Shown in pieces: positions 57,478 through 64,000 of a DNA stretch of 64,000 nucleotides. Numbering within the stretch: position 1 is the first letter of the stretch; every line of letters begins with the position of its first letter. The stretch is from a virus: positions 62,001-126,000 of the IMG/VR virus record IMGVR_UViG_3300033182_000581; one strand, given 5' to 3'. The notes beneath the pieces are model-generated. The model was not told where the DNA came from. It was given only the letters and a program-made list of their open reading frames with translations, and searched no databases. A program made the translations under genes and the position numbers.

Positions 57478-57722
57478 TAGAACAAGAACTTATTGATTTA
57501 GGATTTGAGAAGTTTGAAGAAACTGCTGAGAACAGTGGGTATCCTAACGATTGGTATTACTATACAATTGATATAGGTGATATCTCTTTCATTACAAATG
57601 ATAGCGATGATGCAGAAAAGAATGGGTGGAAGGTTTATCTCTTTGATTATGAATCAATGGAAATCGCCGACTCCACTCAAGCACGAACCCTAATTGAAAT
57701 CATAAAGAGTAACACCAAATGA
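57474..57722 (+). CDS. Hypothetical acidic protein
   Basis: 82 residues, acidic strands ('WYYYTIDIGDISFITNDSDD'). ATGA overlap on both sides, with paralogue B and the methylglyoxal synthase gene. Unknown. Confidence 0.58.
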   Translation: MIEQELIDLGFEKFEETAENSGYPNDWYYYTIDIGDISFITNDSDDAEKNGWKVYLFDYESMEIADSTQARTLIEIIKSNTK

Positions 57723-58090
57723 AGTTAGCAGTAATCGCACATGATGGTAAGAAAGCGGATATGGTATCGTTCGTAATGAAACGATTACCATTCTTCAAAC
57801 GTAAAGATGTTGAACTTGTGGGAACTGGAACTACTGGCACTATGATTATTCATGCTGGCCTAAAAGTAGAGAGAGTGGCATCGGGTCCAATGGGTGGTGA
57901 TGCGGAGATTGGTGCGATGGTAACCAGAGGTGAGATTGATGGAGTAATCTTCTTTAGAGACCCGTTAGATAAACACCCACACGATGTAGATATCTCAATG
58001 TTGATGCGATTGTGTGATGTACACGAAGTACCACTTGCTACCAACTATCGTTCAGCACATATTATGATTAAGTATTTTGAAAACAAATGA
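57719..58090 (+). CDS. mgsA: Methylglyoxal synthase
   Basis: 123 residues, the MGS-domain core (E. coli MgsA has 152). 'LAVIAHDGKKADMV', 'VGTGTTGTMI', 'ASGPMGGDAEIGAMV', 'VIFFRDPLDKHPHDVDISML' and 'PLATNYRSA' match the catalytic and phosphate-binding motifs in order, including the Asp/His residues. It would convert dihydroxyacetone phosphate to methylglyoxal. A metabolic gene unusual in a phage; the truncated thyA follows with a four-base overlap. Confidence 0.87.
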   Translation: MKLAVIAHDGKKADMVSFVMKRLPFFKRKDVELVGTGTTGTMIIHAGLKVERVASGPMGGDAEIGAMVTRGEIDGVIFFRDPLDKHPHDVDISMLMRLCDVHEVPLATNYRSAHIMIKYFENK

Positions 58091-58299
58091 ATAAGCTCGA
58101 TAAACAATATCAAGAACTACTAATGACCATACTTGAGTATGGAGTAGATAAATCGGATAGGACTGGTACAGGTACCAAGTCCATCTTTGGTTACACCATC
58201 CGACATAATATGGAAGATGGATTTCCCCTACTAACCACAAAGAAGATAGCAGTCAAAACTATGATGACTGAGTTGAAGTGGTTCTTAGAGGGAGATTAA
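58087..58299 (+). pseudogene. thyA: Truncated thymidylate synthase (N-terminal 70 residues)
   Basis: 'KQYQELLMTILEYGVDKSDRTGTGTKSIFGY' and 'FPLLTTKKIAVKTMMTELKWFLEGD' are the exact start of ThyA including the dUMP-phosphate Arg (DRTGTGT). Then a stop replaces the expected T-N-I. The Cys-containing active site and about 200 residues are missing from here to the next gene. The stop lies at the border of a TTAACA promoter module. Either a remnant or the 5' part of a split gene whose rest lies elsewhere. Confidence 0.82.
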
Positions 58300-58302
58300 C
58301 AT

Positions 58303-58358
58303 TTAACAATTTCTTAACATTGGGGGTTTGGAAAAATCCCCTTTTTTTGTTATCTTTA
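58303..58358 (+). promoter_or_regulatory. TTAACA-tandem promoter module, copy 10, with built-in terminator
   Basis: TTAACA 58303 and 58314, TTTGG 58327-58331, 19-base spacer, TATCTTTA 58351-58358. Confidence 0.8.
58322..58348 (+). terminator. Intrinsic terminator inside promoter copy 10
   Basis: GGGGGTTT (58322-58329), loop GGAA, AAATCCCC (58334-58341) with one G-T pair, then seven T. Confidence 0.72.
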
Positions 58359-58387
58359 CTATGTAAAAGAGATAAAGATTAAATAGT

Positions 58388-58585
58388 ATGAAAAATTATC
58401 AAGCAATTTTGTTAGTGTTAGTTGGATTCGGATTGAGTATCGGAACTATGTTCGGTAAGGTTCAATCCTTAATACATTTTGCGGGTGTTATCAATGAAAT
58501 GGGATTCGCGTTTTTGTCATTTATGATAGGTATAATCGGATTGTGTTCGATTAACTACACTAAAATTTACAAAGCACTGATTTAA
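58388..58585 (+). CDS. Small two-helix membrane protein
   Basis: 65 residues, 'AILLVLVGFGLSIGTMFG' and 'GFAFLSFMIGIIGLCSI'. Between two TTAACA modules, so individually controlled. Unknown. Confidence 0.62.
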   Translation: MKNYQAILLVLVGFGLSIGTMFGKVQSLIHFAGVINEMGFAFLSFMIGIIGLCSINYTKIYKALI

Positions 58586-58609
58586 GGTGTTGATAACTTG
58601 TTGATAACT

Positions 58610-58665
58610 TTAACAATTATTTAACATAGAACATTTGGATATATCAGAAATATTCACTACTTTAG
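58610..58665 (+). promoter_or_regulatory. TTAACA-tandem promoter module, copy 11
   Basis: TTAACA 58610 and 58621, TTTGG 58634-58638, 19-base spacer, TACTTTAG 58658-58665. TTGATAACTTGTTGATAACT directly upstream is a short tandem repeat. Confidence 0.8.
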
Positions 58666-58693
58666 TACTGTAATAATGAGAAAGGATAAACAT

Positions 58694-60856
58694 ATGAGAG
58701 ATAACACAAAATATTCTTCGTACTGGTTACGTGGTGATTTGTTTGATGATGACTCTAATGATGTTGTTGATGCAGTTGAGAAGAAACAATCGAATCTTCT
58801 CGCTCTCGCTTCATATAAACGAGCTATCTCAAACTTTGTTAACATTGTAACCAATGAGAACATCAAAGTAATGTTCGACCAACGTGGTGATAATTCCTAC
58901 ACCGATGGTAAGACGGTTACCATTTCCGCTAAGATGGATGATAAGGAATTTGACCCGACAGTTGGTTTGGCGTTGCATGAGGGTTCTCACATTAAGTTAA
59001 CTGATTTTAGTTCCCTTCAACAACTAAACAATCACAACTTTCCACATCCATTAGATTATGATTACATTTCTTCTTTGGAAGAAAAACACAATATGGGATA
59101 TGATAGTGTTCGTAATTGGATTGCTGGTGTTGTTAAGGATTTGTTGAATGTGATTGAAGATAGACGTATTGATTATTACATCTACTCTACCTCACCTGGT
59201 TACAAAGGTTACTACCACGCAATGTACGATAAGTACTTCAACGCTAAGATTATCGATAAAGGACTTCAATCCTCTGAGTATCGTACTGAGGATTGGGAAT
59301 CTTATATGTTCCGTATCATCAACATCACCAATGAGAATCGTGATTTGGATGCACTTCCAATGTTACGAAAAGTTTGGGAGTTGATTGATTTGAAAAACAT
59401 CAACCGACTTCAGAATACTCAACAGGCGTTTGAGTTGGCTTGTGAGGTTTTCAAAATGGTAGAAGATTCACTTCCAAAATCTCAACAACCTGAGCAGGGT
59501 GATGGTAATGGTAATGGTGATTCTGATAACAATGAACAACAACCGGGTGAAGGTGCTGGTGGCGGTGGTGATAACTCCGAAACCAATGGTACTGATAATA
59601 CTGAAGGGCCTGAGAATGATGGTCAATCTAAGCAAGATTCCAATGGTACTGATGATACCAAAGGTGATGCAGAAGGAGATGATGTAAAGAGTGGTCGTTC
59701 TTCTTACAATCCCAATGGTGCTGGTGGTGATGGTTCTAATAACCAACCTACTGATAACAAAGTTGATGGTGGTGAAGGCCCACTTTCAGACCGACAAAAG
59801 AAACAATTAGATAACGCTATTAATAAACAAAAGAAGTTTCAAAATGGTGATATCACAAAGAAGAAAGTTGGTAAGAACGAAAATCAAAAGTTAGAAACTC
59901 TATCTAAGGCTGGTATCGATGAGAAGCTGGCAGGTAAGGATTACCAATCAGGTCGTTATTGGAGAAATGATAAAGCAACATCTGTTGTGATTGTTCGTAA
60001 CTTCACTAAGGCATTGGTTGATTCAGATACCATTGATATGTTATCTTCTTACTCTTGGTACACTGACCGTAATCAGGAGGCCATCAACAAAGGTATTCAG
60101 ATTGGTACTATGTTGGGTAAGCGTTTGAAGATTCGTTCTGAAGAACGTTCGTTGATTACTCCGCGAATGAAGAGTGGTCGTATCTCTGGTCGTTTGTTAC
60201 ATGAGTTGGGTATGGGTAATACACAAATCTTTGACCAGACTGTAATCAACAAACACAAACCGGCATTGATTCACATCTCCATTGATGCAAGTACTTCGAT
60301 GGGTGATGGTAAGTGGACTAACTCACAAATTGCGGCAGTTGCAATCGCTAAGGCCGCTTCGATGACTAATAATCTTGATGTGGTTATCTCATACCGAGCC
60401 ATTCAAGAAGGTGGTCGTTCACATAAATCAGTACAACCTTTGATGTTCATTGCTTACGATTCTCGTAAGGATAAGTTCACTAAGATTCAACAATTGTTCA
60501 AATACATTCGGACGTGTGGTACTACTCCAGAAGGTTTGTGTTTTGAATCAATTTTAAATGAGATTACCAAAACCAATGGTGGTGTTGATTCTTACTTCAT
60601 CAACTTCTCAGATGGATGGCCAGGATTCTCTAACTCTGATATTGAGTATAGTGGACAGGCTGCTATTGACCACACCGCGAATCAGGTTAAGAAGATGAGA
60701 ATGGCTGGAGTTAAGGTTCTATCTTACTTCATCGAAGAAGGTTACTATGGTGGGGCTATTGATAACTTCCAAAAGATGTATGGTAAATCTGCTGAGAAGA
60801 TTGATGTTACATCACTCATCCCATTGACACGAACTTTAAATAAAATGTTTGAATAA
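58694..60856 (+). CDS. HExxH + VWA-domain protein (CobT-like partner of MoxR/CobS)
   Basis: 720 residues from ATG 58694 (after AGAAAGGAT); ATG 58676 is possible. 'LALHEGSHIKLTD' near 93-105 is a zinc HExxH-type motif. About 260-390 is a low-complexity Gly/Asn/Asp linker like that of CobT. From about 525, 'IHISIDASTSMGDG' is the VWA metal-ion site (DxSxS), then 'TCGTTPEGL' and 'YFINFSDGWP' complete it. With the AAA+ protein 0.6 kb downstream it fits MoxR-VWA chaperone or metal-insertase systems. The target is unknown. Confidence 0.82.
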   Translation: MRDNTKYSSYWLRGDLFDDDSNDVVDAVEKKQSNLLALASYKRAISNFVNIVTNENIKVMFDQRGDNSYTDGKTVTISAKMDDKEFDPTVGLALHEGSHIKLTDFSSLQQLNNHNFPHPLDYDYISSLEEKHNMGYDSVRNWIAGVVKDLLNVIEDRRIDYYIYSTSPGYKGYYHAMYDKYFNAKIIDKGLQSSEYRTEDWESYMFRIINITNENRDLDALPMLRKVWELIDLKNINRLQNTQQAFELACEVFKMVEDSLPKSQQPEQGDGNGNGDSDNNEQQPGEGAGGGGDNSETNGTDNTEGPENDGQSKQDSNGTDDTKGDAEGDDVKSGRSSYNPNGAGGDGSNNQPTDNKVDGGEGPLSDRQKKQLDNAINKQKKFQNGDITKKKVGKNENQKLETLSKAGIDEKLAGKDYQSGRYWRNDKATSVVIVRNFTKALVDSDTIDMLSSYSWYTDRNQEAINKGIQIGTMLGKRLKIRSEERSLITPRMKSGRISGRLLHELGMGNTQIFDQTVINKHKPALIHISIDASTSMGDGKWTNSQIAAVAIAKAASMTNNLDVVISYRAIQEGGRSHKSVQPLMFIAYDSRKDKFTKIQQLFKYIRTCGTTPEGLCFESILNEITKTNGGVDSYFINFSDGWPGFSNSDIEYSGQAAIDHTANQVKKMRMAGVKVLSYFIEEGYYGGAIDNFQKMYGKSAEKIDVTSLIPLTRTLNKMFE

Positions 60857-61050
60857 TGATACTAAATTTAGAACGATTAAATTTGGAATACATCTATTGG
60901 ACTGTTGATAATGGAGAATGTCGAAACTCAGATGATTTGAGATTCGGCCAGTTTCTCCACAACAAATACCAATTGGATGGATTATCGGATGTGTTTTATG
61001 TAGAAAACGCAACATCTGCTTACGAAACTTTGTTAAAAGATTTAACATAA
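60856..61050 (+). CDS. Hypothetical acidic protein
   Basis: 64 residues, 'LNLEYIYWTVDNGECRNSDDLRFGQFL...', alpha/beta. Overlaps the VWA gene by one base. Its stop overlaps the next TTAACA element. Unknown. Confidence 0.57.
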   Translation: MILNLERLNLEYIYWTVDNGECRNSDDLRFGQFLHNKYQLDGLSDVFYVENATSAYETLLKDLT

Positions 61051-61097
61051 ACTTAACATTAAAAGTTTGGATATATCAGAAATAAGTGGTACTTTAG
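61042..61097 (+). promoter_or_regulatory. TTAACA-tandem promoter module, copy 12
   Basis: TTAACA 61042 and 61053, TTTGG 61066-61070, 19-base spacer, TACTTTAG 61090-61097, GAGAGATATG at the start. Confidence 0.8.
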
Positions 61098-61116
61098 TAC
61101 TGTAAGATTGAGAGAT

Positions 61117-61335
61117 ATGAGAACGACAATTGAAGTAAAAAAAGTTTTGGATTACGTTAACAACCAACTTGCTCGTACTGATGAGTATTGTGATGATAAG
61201 TTTAAGGCTGGTATGTGTACGATGATTGAACGAGTGTTGTATGATACTAATCAGTATAATGGTTATACTCCATTGAATGATGCGAATGTAGGTGAGGTTG
61301 GTTACTACAATCGATTTTACCACATGAAAAGTTAA
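61117..61335 (+). CDS. Hypothetical protein
   Basis: 72 residues, 'MRTTIEVKKVLDYVNNQLARTDEYCDDKFKAGM...', helical, between the CobT-like and MoxR genes. Here the first of the two usual ATGs is TTG, which supports the second as the real start in sibling modules. Confidence 0.6.
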   Translation: MRTTIEVKKVLDYVNNQLARTDEYCDDKFKAGMCTMIERVLYDTNQYNGYTPLNDANVGEVGYYNRFYHMKS

Positions 61336-61387
61336 CAATTTGATAACATTAAAAATTTGGAGTTGTGAACCTAAATCACTATCTTTA
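61332..61387 (+). promoter_or_regulatory. TTAACA-tandem promoter module, copy 13
   Basis: TTAACA 61332 (overlapping the stop), ATAACA 61343, TTTGG 61356-61360, 19-base spacer, TATCTTTA 61380-61387. Confidence 0.78.
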
Positions 61388-61425
61388 CAAAGTAATAAAA
61401 GTTAAAAAATAAACAATAATTAGAT

Positions 61426-62694
61426 ATGGCAAAAGCACAAAGATTTGTATTCCTCAAAGTTGTTCGTAATGAGAACAAAGAGTTGATTTTGGTAGACACC
61501 AATGGTGTTGAGTTTTTAGTTCCTCAGATAAATGAGAAAGGAACTTCACTTTATAAACGAGCCGTTGCATCGGCTAACAATCCTTCAAAGTATTGTTTCA
61601 AAGCTCGTGTTAGTGGTAACCTTACTAATGGTTCGGTTGAATTCGGACGTGTTCCGGCTGAGAAGTTTAATGGGGCTGAACCTGTTACAAACTTCAATCA
61701 ACCAAATGGTGGTTTGGAAGCATTCAAAATGACTGTAACTCCTACACCATCGGAAGCTGTTGAGAAACCAATGGAAGAAGATTTCCTAAAGTTCATTCAC
61801 TCTGAGGCTAATGGTTTGAAACCAAAGATGTTGTTTATGAGTGAACTGAAATGGAAGTATCTGATTCGTAACATTCTTCGTGGTAAGAACATTATGATGA
61901 CTGGCCCGGCCGGTTGTGGTAAGACCATGGCGGCTAAGGCGGCTGCAAATTCCATTGAAGGTTACAATACCGAAATCTTCAATTTGGGTTCAACGCAAGA
62001 CCCCCGAGCTACTCTGATTGGGAATACTCAGTTCGATACTAAGAAAGGTACGGTCTTTAACCCATCACCTTTCGTTAAAGCAATTCAAACTCCAAACACT
62101 GTGATTGTGTTGGATGAGATTAGCCGGGCTCACCCTGAGGCTCACAACATTCTGATGACTGTGTTGGATGCTGGACAACGTTACCTACGTTTGGATGAGG
62201 CTGCAGATTCACCTGTTGTGAAGGTTGCTGAAGGCGTTTCCTTCATCGCCTCCGCTAATATCGGTAATGAATATACCGCAACTCGTCAACTTGACCGTGC
62301 GATTGTTGACCGATTCACAATCATTGAGATGGATACTCTTACTACTGAAGAGGAATCTAAACTACTTCAAATGATGTACCCATCGGTTGATATGGCACTT
62401 ATCAAATCAGTTGCAGAGATTACTTCAATGACCCGTTCTGAGGTTAAGAAAGAAACTCCACAACTTACGAACTCACTATCGACTCGTACAGCGGTTGAGA
62501 TTGGTTCTCTACTATACGATGGGTTCTCATTGGCTGAGGCTGCTGAAATCACTATCTATCCTCTCTTCGATGACGCGGGTGGGGCTCAATCAGAACGTAC
62601 TTACATTCGACAGTTCGTTCAGAAGTTCGTTGGTTCTACTGAAGAAGAAAATCTCTTCAATACTGAAACCGAAGATTTAAATAACCCTTTCTAA
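61426..62694 (+). CDS. MoxR/CobS-type AAA+ ATPase
   Basis: 422 residues. 'NIMMTGPAGCGKTMAAKAAA' near 155-174 is Walker A, 'NTVIVLDEISRAHPEAHNILMTVLD' near 223 Walker B with the MoxR-type helix insert, 'VSFIASANIGNEYTATRQLDRAIVDRF' sensor 1 and arginine finger. The first 130 residues are a separate beta-rich domain. CobS-like genes are common in T4-like cyanophages, where their role is unproven; the VWA partner makes a chaperone role likely here. Confidence 0.88.
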   Translation: MAKAQRFVFLKVVRNENKELILVDTNGVEFLVPQINEKGTSLYKRAVASANNPSKYCFKARVSGNLTNGSVEFGRVPAEKFNGAEPVTNFNQPNGGLEAFKMTVTPTPSEAVEKPMEEDFLKFIHSEANGLKPKMLFMSELKWKYLIRNILRGKNIMMTGPAGCGKTMAAKAAANSIEGYNTEIFNLGSTQDPRATLIGNTQFDTKKGTVFNPSPFVKAIQTPNTVIVLDEISRAHPEAHNILMTVLDAGQRYLRLDEAADSPVVKVAEGVSFIASANIGNEYTATRQLDRAIVDRFTIIEMDTLTTEEESKLLQMMYPSVDMALIKSVAEITSMTRSEVKKETPQLTNSLSTRTAVEIGSLLYDGFSLAEAAEITIYPLFDDAGGAQSERTYIRQFVQKFVGSTEEENLFNTETEDLNNPF

Positions 62695-62720
62695 TTGTTT
62701 AGTGTTTAACTAATGGGTAG

Positions 62721-62747
62721 ACCCCACCACTTCGGTGGGGTTTATTC
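62721..62747 (+). terminator. Intrinsic terminator after the MoxR gene
   Basis: ACCCCACC (62721-62728), loop ACTTC, GGTGGGGT (62734-62741), then TTATTCT. Confidence 0.78.
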
Positions 62748-62756
62748 TAAATTAAA

Positions 62757-62788
62757 TTTGGAAAACAATTTTATTTTTTGTATATTTA
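62757..62788 (+). promoter_or_regulatory. Bacteroidota-type promoter
   Basis: TTTGG 62757-62761, 19-base spacer, TATATTTA 62781-62788, then an A-rich leader to ATG 62808. Confidence 0.75.
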
Positions 62789-62807
62789 TCAAACAACAAT
62801 AAAAGAT

Positions 62808-63128
62808 ATGGATATAAAATCCCTTACAAACGACATTTACGAATCCTTAAAAGAAGATGGGCTCTTTAAAAGTGAGTTTATAGATGGGTATAAGTTTAAA
62901 GCTCGATTCTATAAAACAATGAGTAACTCAAATGTTACTACAAAACAACTAAATGCTGAATCAATTATGGGTTTAGTAATGGAAATCACCAAAGAGATAA
63001 TCAAAGAGAATGTTGATAATACAATTTCCGAATTAAAAGATAAGGGAATACTCAATGAGGTTGAAATTGAAGATGGTGAGATTGGTTATGTATTAAATGA
63101 AAATGTAAATATAGAAAGTTATGAGTAA
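62808..63128 (+). CDS. Hypothetical protein
   Basis: 106 residues, acidic and helical ('IMGLVMEITKEIIKENVDNTISELKDKGIL'). Overlaps the next gene by eight bases. Unknown. Confidence 0.58.
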   Translation: MDIKSLTNDIYESLKEDGLFKSEFIDGYKFKARFYKTMSNSNVTTKQLNAESIMGLVMEITKEIIKENVDNTISELKDKGILNEVEIEDGEIGYVLNENVNIESYE

Positions 63129-63525
63129 CGAAAACGAAAATTTAATACCTGAAGATTATTGGAATGAACTAACTCAGGAAGAAAAAGATGTACTCGCATC
63201 CGCAGCATCTGAAATGGAAGAGTATCTATCACAACCTACCGATGAGTGGCATGAGATGGATGAGGGTTATTACCAACATCTAAGACAACGATTTGGTAAA
63301 GGTGAAGATGAGATTGGCCCACGTCATTTTAAACAATACCAAAATGCGTTTCTGCCAATCCAAATGATGGTAATTCCAGCAGGTAGACAACACAATGGTG
63401 AAGAGATGATTCAGTACTTCCACACCTTAACTGAAGATATGGAGTTGGGTGAATGTAATGGTTCTTATGAATTAGTTACTGAATCAGAATTAGAAGAAAA
63501 ATTTAATATCAAATATAATAATTAA
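63121..63525 (+). CDS. Hypothetical acidic protein
   Basis: 134 residues, strongly acidic ('LTQEEKDVLASAASEMEEYLSQPTDEWHEMDEGYY'). Unknown. Confidence 0.58.
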   Translation: MSNENENLIPEDYWNELTQEEKDVLASAASEMEEYLSQPTDEWHEMDEGYYQHLRQRFGKGEDEIGPRHFKQYQNAFLPIQMMVIPAGRQHNGEEMIQYFHTLTEDMELGECNGSYELVTESELEEKFNIKYNN

Positions 63526-63535
63526 AATCAAAGTT

Positions 63536-63736
63536 ATGAAGTATTACATTGCAAAAGTAAAAGTAGTTACAACCGATGACAAGGGTCGTCAAAAGAAAAC
63601 GATGGAACAATATTGTGTACACGCAGTATCAGTAACCGATGCAGAAACTAAGGTACATGAAGAATTTAAAAACGATGGTTTGGAATTCGAAGTTACATCA
63701 GTATTAGAAACTAAAATCATAAAAGTTATTAGTTAA
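63536..63736 (+). CDS. DUF4494-like protein
   Basis: 66 residues. 'YYIAKVKVVTTDDKGRQKKTMEQYCVHAVSVTDAETKVHEEF' and 'FEVTSVLETKI' match DUF4494, a family I associate mainly with Bacteroidota chromosomes, conjugative elements and their phages. It supports the host inference. Function unknown. Confidence 0.75.
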   Translation: MKYYIAKVKVVTTDDKGRQKKTMEQYCVHAVSVTDAETKVHEEFKNDGLEFEVTSVLETKIIKVIS

Positions 63737-63745
63737 GGAGAATTA

Positions 63746-63967
63746 ATGAATTATGTAACTGGTTCGACTGTAATAGTTAGTGTATTTAATGTTCTTAAAG
63801 TAGGTAGTGTTGTAGATAAAGCTACTGTTAAAAAGGGTATTAGATACACTATTAAAACCGAAGATGGTAAGATACATGATAACGTATTTGTTGATACTAA
63901 AAATGTAGATTCATTTATTAATAGTAGTCTTACTAAATCATTTTTGAAATCTAAGGATAATGGATAA
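63746..63967 (+). CDS. Hypothetical basic protein
   Basis: 73 residues, beta-rich ('GSTVIVSVFNVLKVGSVVDKATVKKGIRYTIKTEDGKIHDNVFV') like a small barrel. AAGGAG before the start. Unknown. Confidence 0.58.
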   Translation: MNYVTGSTVIVSVFNVLKVGSVVDKATVKKGIRYTIKTEDGKIHDNVFVDTKNVDSFINSSLTKSFLKSKDNG

Positions 63968-64000
63968 GAAAAAATTCAATCGTATAAAGAAGCAGGTTCT
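63960..64000 (+). CDS. Start of a gene cut by the window end
   Basis: ATG at 63960 overlaps the previous stop and opens 'MDKKKFNRIKKQV', basic. Only 13 codons are visible. Confidence 0.5.
   Translation, partial: MDKKKFNRIKKQV

Overview
The window is a continuous stretch of a large tailed-phage genome. It is AT-rich and tightly packed, every gene I can support lies on the + strand, and many neighbours overlap by 1 to 20 bases. The host is most likely a member of the Bacteroidota. I infer this from 27 promoter-like sites that combine TTTGG (or CTTGG/ATTGG) with TAnnTTTG-type -7 boxes (TATATTTG, TATATTAG, TATCTTTA, TACTTTAG), the Bacteroidota sigma signature, always 19 bases apart. A T4-type sliding clamp and both clamp-loader subunits place the phage in the broad T4-like (myovirus) replication lineage. 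No terminase, capsid, tail or DNA polymerase gene lies in the window.

Layout. 1-8.2 kb: sliding clamp (5' truncated), a DNA methyltransferase overlapping an adenine phosphoribosyltransferase and a nucleosidase, clamp loader gp44 and gp62, a nucleotide-modification-associated protein, a Cas4/RecB-like nuclease and a membrane-anchored glucosaminidase. 8.2-25.7 kb: about 16 glycan genes (glycosyltransferases of several families, epimerase, cupin isomerase, nucleotidyltransferase-kinase, aldolase-like protein, HAD phosphatase, sugar oxidoreductase fusion, methyltransferases). 25.7-33.7 kb: small T4-like conserved genes, a lysis cassette (amidase endolysin, holin, small membrane proteins), a ParB-like protein, a zinc peptidase-like protein, HAD phosphatase, ClpS and a P-loop kinase-like protein. 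33.7-43 kb: short genes, HNH protein, GroEL with a J-domain protein, Nudix hydrolase, GT32 glycosyltransferase and Smr protein. 43-44.6 kb: a secreted beta-barrel-like protein between direct repeats, then about 1 kb without genes, with DnaA boxes, palindromes and an orphan promoter (candidate origin). 44.6-55.1 kb: many short unknown genes. 55.1-56.3 kb: four tRNAs with boxA-like leaders around a repetitive membrane coiled-coil gene. 56.3-64 kb: small genes, methylglyoxal synthase, a truncated thymidylate synthase, and a HExxH/VWA protein with its MoxR/CobS-like AAA+ ATPase.

How the parts work together. Replication uses the clamp and its loader; in T4 the clamp also activates late promoters, and a second motif (A/C)ATATTTATAT before lysis and late-looking genes could be that class here. 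Thirteen promoters share a rigid upstream addition, two TTAACA boxes 11 bp apart, which looks like the operator of an undescribed regulator. Three of these embed a terminator hairpin in the promoter itself. The phage also brings proteostasis factors (GroEL, J-protein, ClpS, MoxR-VWA) and metabolic genes (SAH/adenine salvage, methylglyoxal synthase, glycan synthesis) that could remodel the host.

Limits: all calls come from reading the sequence by eye. Family names rest on motifs and remembered family patterns, not on database searches. Many small genes remain unknown.
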